A stretch of DNA of 64,000 nucleotides from Warburgia ugandensis (lineage: Eukaryota > Streptophyta > Magnoliopsida > Canellales > Canellaceae): NCBI GenBank assembly GCA_035236585.1, contig CP141136.1, forward strand, positions 34,295,597-34,359,596. Direction: 5' to 3'. The notes under the pieces were generated by a model, which did not search any database, was not told the DNA's origin, and saw only the letters and a list, made by a program, of their open reading frames with translations. Shown here in pieces: positions 60,263-64,000 of the stretch (position 1 is the first letter of the stretch; every line of letters starts with the position of its first letter). Both the position numbers and the translations under genes were made by a program.

Positions 60263-63200
60263 AAAAATTCTTAAGACTCGAAGTGATTTGACTTGTTGCT
60301 TAGGGACTTCCAAGGACATGTATGTTTTGATGTTCTACCATGGGACTTGTTATGACTTAACATGCAAAGACAATGGGCCAAGGATCATCCAACGGCCTCA
60401 AAAGTCCAAATGTTGGGTTTCAAAACATCCCAGTAGTCATAGGGATTTGACTTTGTGCCTTGGGACATCTAAGGACATGTAAAGTTTTGGTACTACACCG
60501 TTGGATTCTAACCACTTAAAGTGATCATACATTGTGCCAAGAGTCATACAAAGACATTTAAAAATTAGAATGAAGTGTTTGGAAGATTCTTAGACTTGAA
60601 GTGATTTGGGTTTAAGCCTATGGACTTCCAAGGACATGTATTATTTTGACATTGTACCTTGTGATGTCATGGCATTTAAGATGCCAGACCATTGTGCAAA
60701 GGACCTTGCAACAGCTGAAAAAATTTAGATATTGTGTTTGGGAACATTCTAGGGCTTGAAGTGGATTTATTGCCTAGGGACTTCCTAGGACTCTTAATAT
60801 CTTGAAATTGTACCATGGCCTTCCCATCATTTCTCATGTTTAGACATTGCGCCAAAAGGATCATCCAGTCGCTTGAAAATTTTAGACTTTGTGTCTGGGA
60901 ACATCCCATGACTCGAAGTGATTTGATATTGTGCATAGGGACTATCAAAGACATGTAATGCTGTTACATTGTCCCATGCGACTTCCCAGTGCATAAATTA
61001 CTCAAACATTGTGCCAATGATCATCTAACAACTTGAAAACCTTAGACAATGTGATTGGGAACTTCCCTTGACTCGAAACAATTTTCCATACACCTAGGTA
61101 CTTTGAAGGACATACATTGTTTTGACATTGTGTCTCACAACATCCCAGAATTTGAAGTGCCTAAATATTGTGAAAAGGGTCATCCAATAGCTAGAAAAGT
61201 TTAGATACGGTGTTTGTGAACATCCTAGAACACAACTAATTTGACATAGTTCATAGGGACTTCCAAGTACTTTGTGTTTTGACGTTGTATCAAGGGATAT
61301 CCTAGTGCTTAAAGTGCCCATATATTGTTCCAAAAGGATCATCGAACGGCTTGAAAAGTAGGACTTTGTGTTTGAACATCCTAGGAGTCGAAGTGATTTG
61401 ACTTTTTGTCTCGTGTCTTTCAAGGACATGCAATGCTTTGACATTATCCTACGGGGCTTCACATCACTTAACGTGCTCAAATGCTTTCCTAGGCTAGAAG
61501 TAATTTGACTTTTTGTCAAGGAACTTCCACGGTCATGTATCGTATTGCCTGCCATGGGACTTTCCAGCATTTAAGGGGCCCATACATTATGTTAAGGATT
61601 AACTAACAGCTTAAAAGTTTAGACATTGTCTTCAGGAAAACATTAGGACTCAAAGTGATTTGATGTTGTACTTGGGTAATTCCTAGGACATTTAATGTTA
61701 TGACATTGTAGCATGGGAATTTCTAGCCCTAAACATGCTTAGACAATCCGAAAAATATCATCCAATGGCATGAAAAGTCTAAACATTGTGTTTGAGAACA
61801 TCTCAGGACTTGAAGTGATCTAACTTTTGGCCTAGGGACTTGTAGGGACATGTAAGGTTTCCAAATTGGGCCTTGGGACTTCCACATCTAAAGTCTCTGA
61901 AATTGTGCAAGGGATCATCAAAAGGCCCAAAAGATTTTGACATTGGGCTCGAAAACTTCTCAGGACTCGAAGTGATTTGACTTGTTGCTTAAGCACTTCC
62001 AAGGACATGTATGTTTTGATGTTTTACCATGGGATTTGTTGGGGTTTAATGTGCAAAGACATTGGGCCAAGGATAATGCCACCGCCTTACAAGTCCAAAT
62101 GTTAGGTTTCAAAACATCCCAGTAGTCATAGGGATTTGAATTTGTGTCTTTGGCATTAGACAGTGGGATTCTAACCACTTAAAATGGTCAGACATTGTGC
62201 TAGGAGTCAAGCAAAGGCATTTAAAATTTGGAATAATGTGTTTGGAAGCTTTTAGGACTCGAAGTGATTTGGGTTTGAGCCTAGGGACTTCCAAGGACAT
62301 GTATTGTTTTGACATTGTGCCTTGGGATTTCCCAGCATTTATGTTATGGGACCATTGTGCAAAGGACCTTCCAACAGTTGGAAAAATTTAGACATTGTGT
62401 TTGGGAACATCCTAGGGCTCGAAGTGATTTGATTTATTGCCTAGGGACTTCCTAGGACTCTTAATGTCTTGCAATTGTACCATACCCTTCCCATCATTTC
62501 TCATGCTCAGACATTGTGCCCAAAGGATCATCCAATAACCTGAAAAGTTGAGACTTTGTGTTCGAGAACATCCCATGGCTTGAGGTGATTTGATTTTGTG
62601 AAAGTTAGTTTCAAAGCATGAATAACTTTAACATTGTCCCATGGGACTTCCCACTTCTTAAAGTGCTCAAACATTATGCCAATGATCATCCATCAGCTCA
62701 AATACATTAGACATTGTGATTTAGACCTTCCCATGACTCGAAACAATTTGACCATCACCTAGGCCTTTCGAAGGACATGCATTGTTTTGACATTGTGTCT
62801 TGGGACATCCCAGCATTTGAAGTGCCTGAATACTGTGAAAAAGATCATACAACAGCTAGAAAAGTTTACATATAATGTTTGGGAACATCTCAGTACATGA
62901 CTGATTTGACTTAGTTTGTGGGGACTTCTCAGTCATTTTAGTGTTGTGACATTATATCAAGGGATATCCTAGTGCTTAAAGGGCCTAGACATTGAACCAA
63001 AAGGATCATCCAATGGCTTGAAACGTTGGACTTTGAGTTTGGAACATCCTGGGACTCGAAGTGATTTGACTTTGTGTTTGGGGTCATTCAAGGACATGTA
63101 ATGCTTTGACATTGTCCTATGGTACTTCCCATCACATGACGTGCTCAACTACTATGCTAAAGATTATCCGATAGCTGGAAAACTTTGGACTTAGTGCTCA

Positions 63201-64000
63201 AATGCTTTCCTGCACTAGAAGCAATTTGACTTTATGTCTAGGGACTTTGACAAACATGTATTGTATTGCCTGCCATGGGTCATTCCAGCATTTAAGGTGC
63301 CCATTCATTGTACCAATGATCAAGTAACAGCTTAAAAGCCTAGACATTGTCTTGGGGAAAACCTTAGGACTCAAAGTGATTTGATGTTGTGCCTGTGTAA
63401 TTACAAGGACAAGTAATATTTTGACATTGTACCATGGAAATTTCTAGCCCTTAACATGCTCAAACATTACACAAAAGATCATCCAATGGCTTGAAAAGCC
63501 TAGACATTGTGTTTGGAGACTTCCCAGGACTTGAAGTGATTTAACTTTTGGCCTATGGACATGAAGGGACTTGTAGGGTTTCGAAATTGGGCCTTGGGAC
63601 TTCCACATTTAAAGTTCCAGAAATTATGCGAGGGATCATCCAGAGTGATTTGACTTGTTCCATAGGGACTTCCAAGGACATGCATGTTTTGATGTTTTTC
63701 CATGAGACTTATAAGGGCTGTGCAAAGACATTGGGCTAAGGATCATCCAACGGCTTGAAAAGTCTAAACATTGTGTTTCAAAACATCTCAGTACTCATAG
63801 GGATTTGACTTTGTACCTTCGAACTTCCAAGGACATGTAATGTTTTGGCATTAAACCTTGGGATTCTAACCACAAAGTGATTAGACATTGTACCAAGAGT
63901 CATACAAAGGCATTTAAAATCTAAAATGATGTGTTTGGAAGGTTCTTGGACTTGAAGTGATTTGGGTTTGAGCCTAGGGACTTCCAAGGACATGTATTGT
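60263..64000 (+). repeat. Satellite 2 array, segment 3 (11-mer higher-order repeat, runs off the window)
   Basis: Continues the interrupted A monomer, then B, C, D and so on. A-type starts lie near 61855 and 63576, about 1721 bp apart. The interval 57459-61855 minus the solo LTR and one target copy is about 1689 bp, so the register is kept. The longest open frame (61094-61570 minus, 158 codons) spans about three monomers and is satellite sequence. No gene is visible. Confidence 0.93.

Larger units (their letters stand above)
57556..60267. repeat. Target site duplication AAAAC/AAAAA of the solo LTR
   Basis: Five bases at 57556-57560 (AAAAC) and 60263-60267 (AAAAA). Joining the satellite flanks through one copy gives GCTCAAAAAC followed by TTCTTAAGACTCG, a normal A monomer. 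Confidence 0.75.

Noticed and set aside
61094..61570. 158-codon antisense frame in satellite 2 as a real gene
   Set aside because: It spans three tandem monomers, and equivalent monomers elsewhere are interrupted by stops and indels. Treated as a property of the 159-bp period.

Overview
This window is repeat-rich nuclear DNA, almost certainly from a flowering plant. The evidence is a Ty3/gypsy chromovirus of Tekay/Del type with an initiator-tRNA-Met primer site, an Athila/Tat-type gag element with a tRNA-Asp-like primer site, and two fragments of plant RTE-type LINEs. I find no host protein-coding gene, tRNA, rRNA or CRISPR array. Nearly all open frames are accidental readings of satellite or LTR sequence.

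Layout. (1) 1-27447: a very AT-rich satellite ('satellite 1', monomer about 175-177 bp). It is in five blocks of alternating polarity (+ 1-5251, - 5252-7689, + 7690-8505, - 8506-14485, + 14486-27447). Two kinds of higher-order repeat are visible: about 1.05 kb (6 monomers) in blocks 1 and 4, and about 1.05-1.72 kb (6-10 monomers) in block 5. A 242-bp tail of an RTE LINE sits at 1604-1845. (2) 27448-27517: a 70-bp piece of LINE reverse transcriptase, exactly on the boundary between two unrelated satellites. (3) 27518-64000: a second satellite ('satellite 2', monomer about 158-159 bp) organised as an 11-monomer higher-order repeat of about 1.74 kb. Two LTR insertions interrupt it.

Insertions in satellite 2. 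A 19-kb Tekay-like retrotransposon (29211-48224, target duplication CATTG) carries a full-length but decayed gag-pol. The reading frame is intact across about 4.5 kb, yet it holds 26 premature stops, all TAG or TGA and none TAA. Many fit C-to-T decay at CG and CHG sites. A second element (35484-43891, minus strand, target duplication CCAAC/CCGAC) is inserted in its pol between RNase H and integrase. That element has LTRs and a broken gag but no pol, so it is a non-autonomous, TR-GAG-like element. A solo LTR (57561-60262), probably minus strand and distantly related to the 19-kb element, interrupts a later satellite-2 monomer. Removing the insertions restores the satellite-2 register, so both arrived in an already formed higher-order array.

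Reading as a whole: this looks like heterochromatin (pericentromeric, centromeric or knob-like) at a satellite-to-satellite junction. The notable content is structural: higher-order repeats, polarity switches, nested transposition and mutational decay. I do not see evidence for a novel protein-based system.
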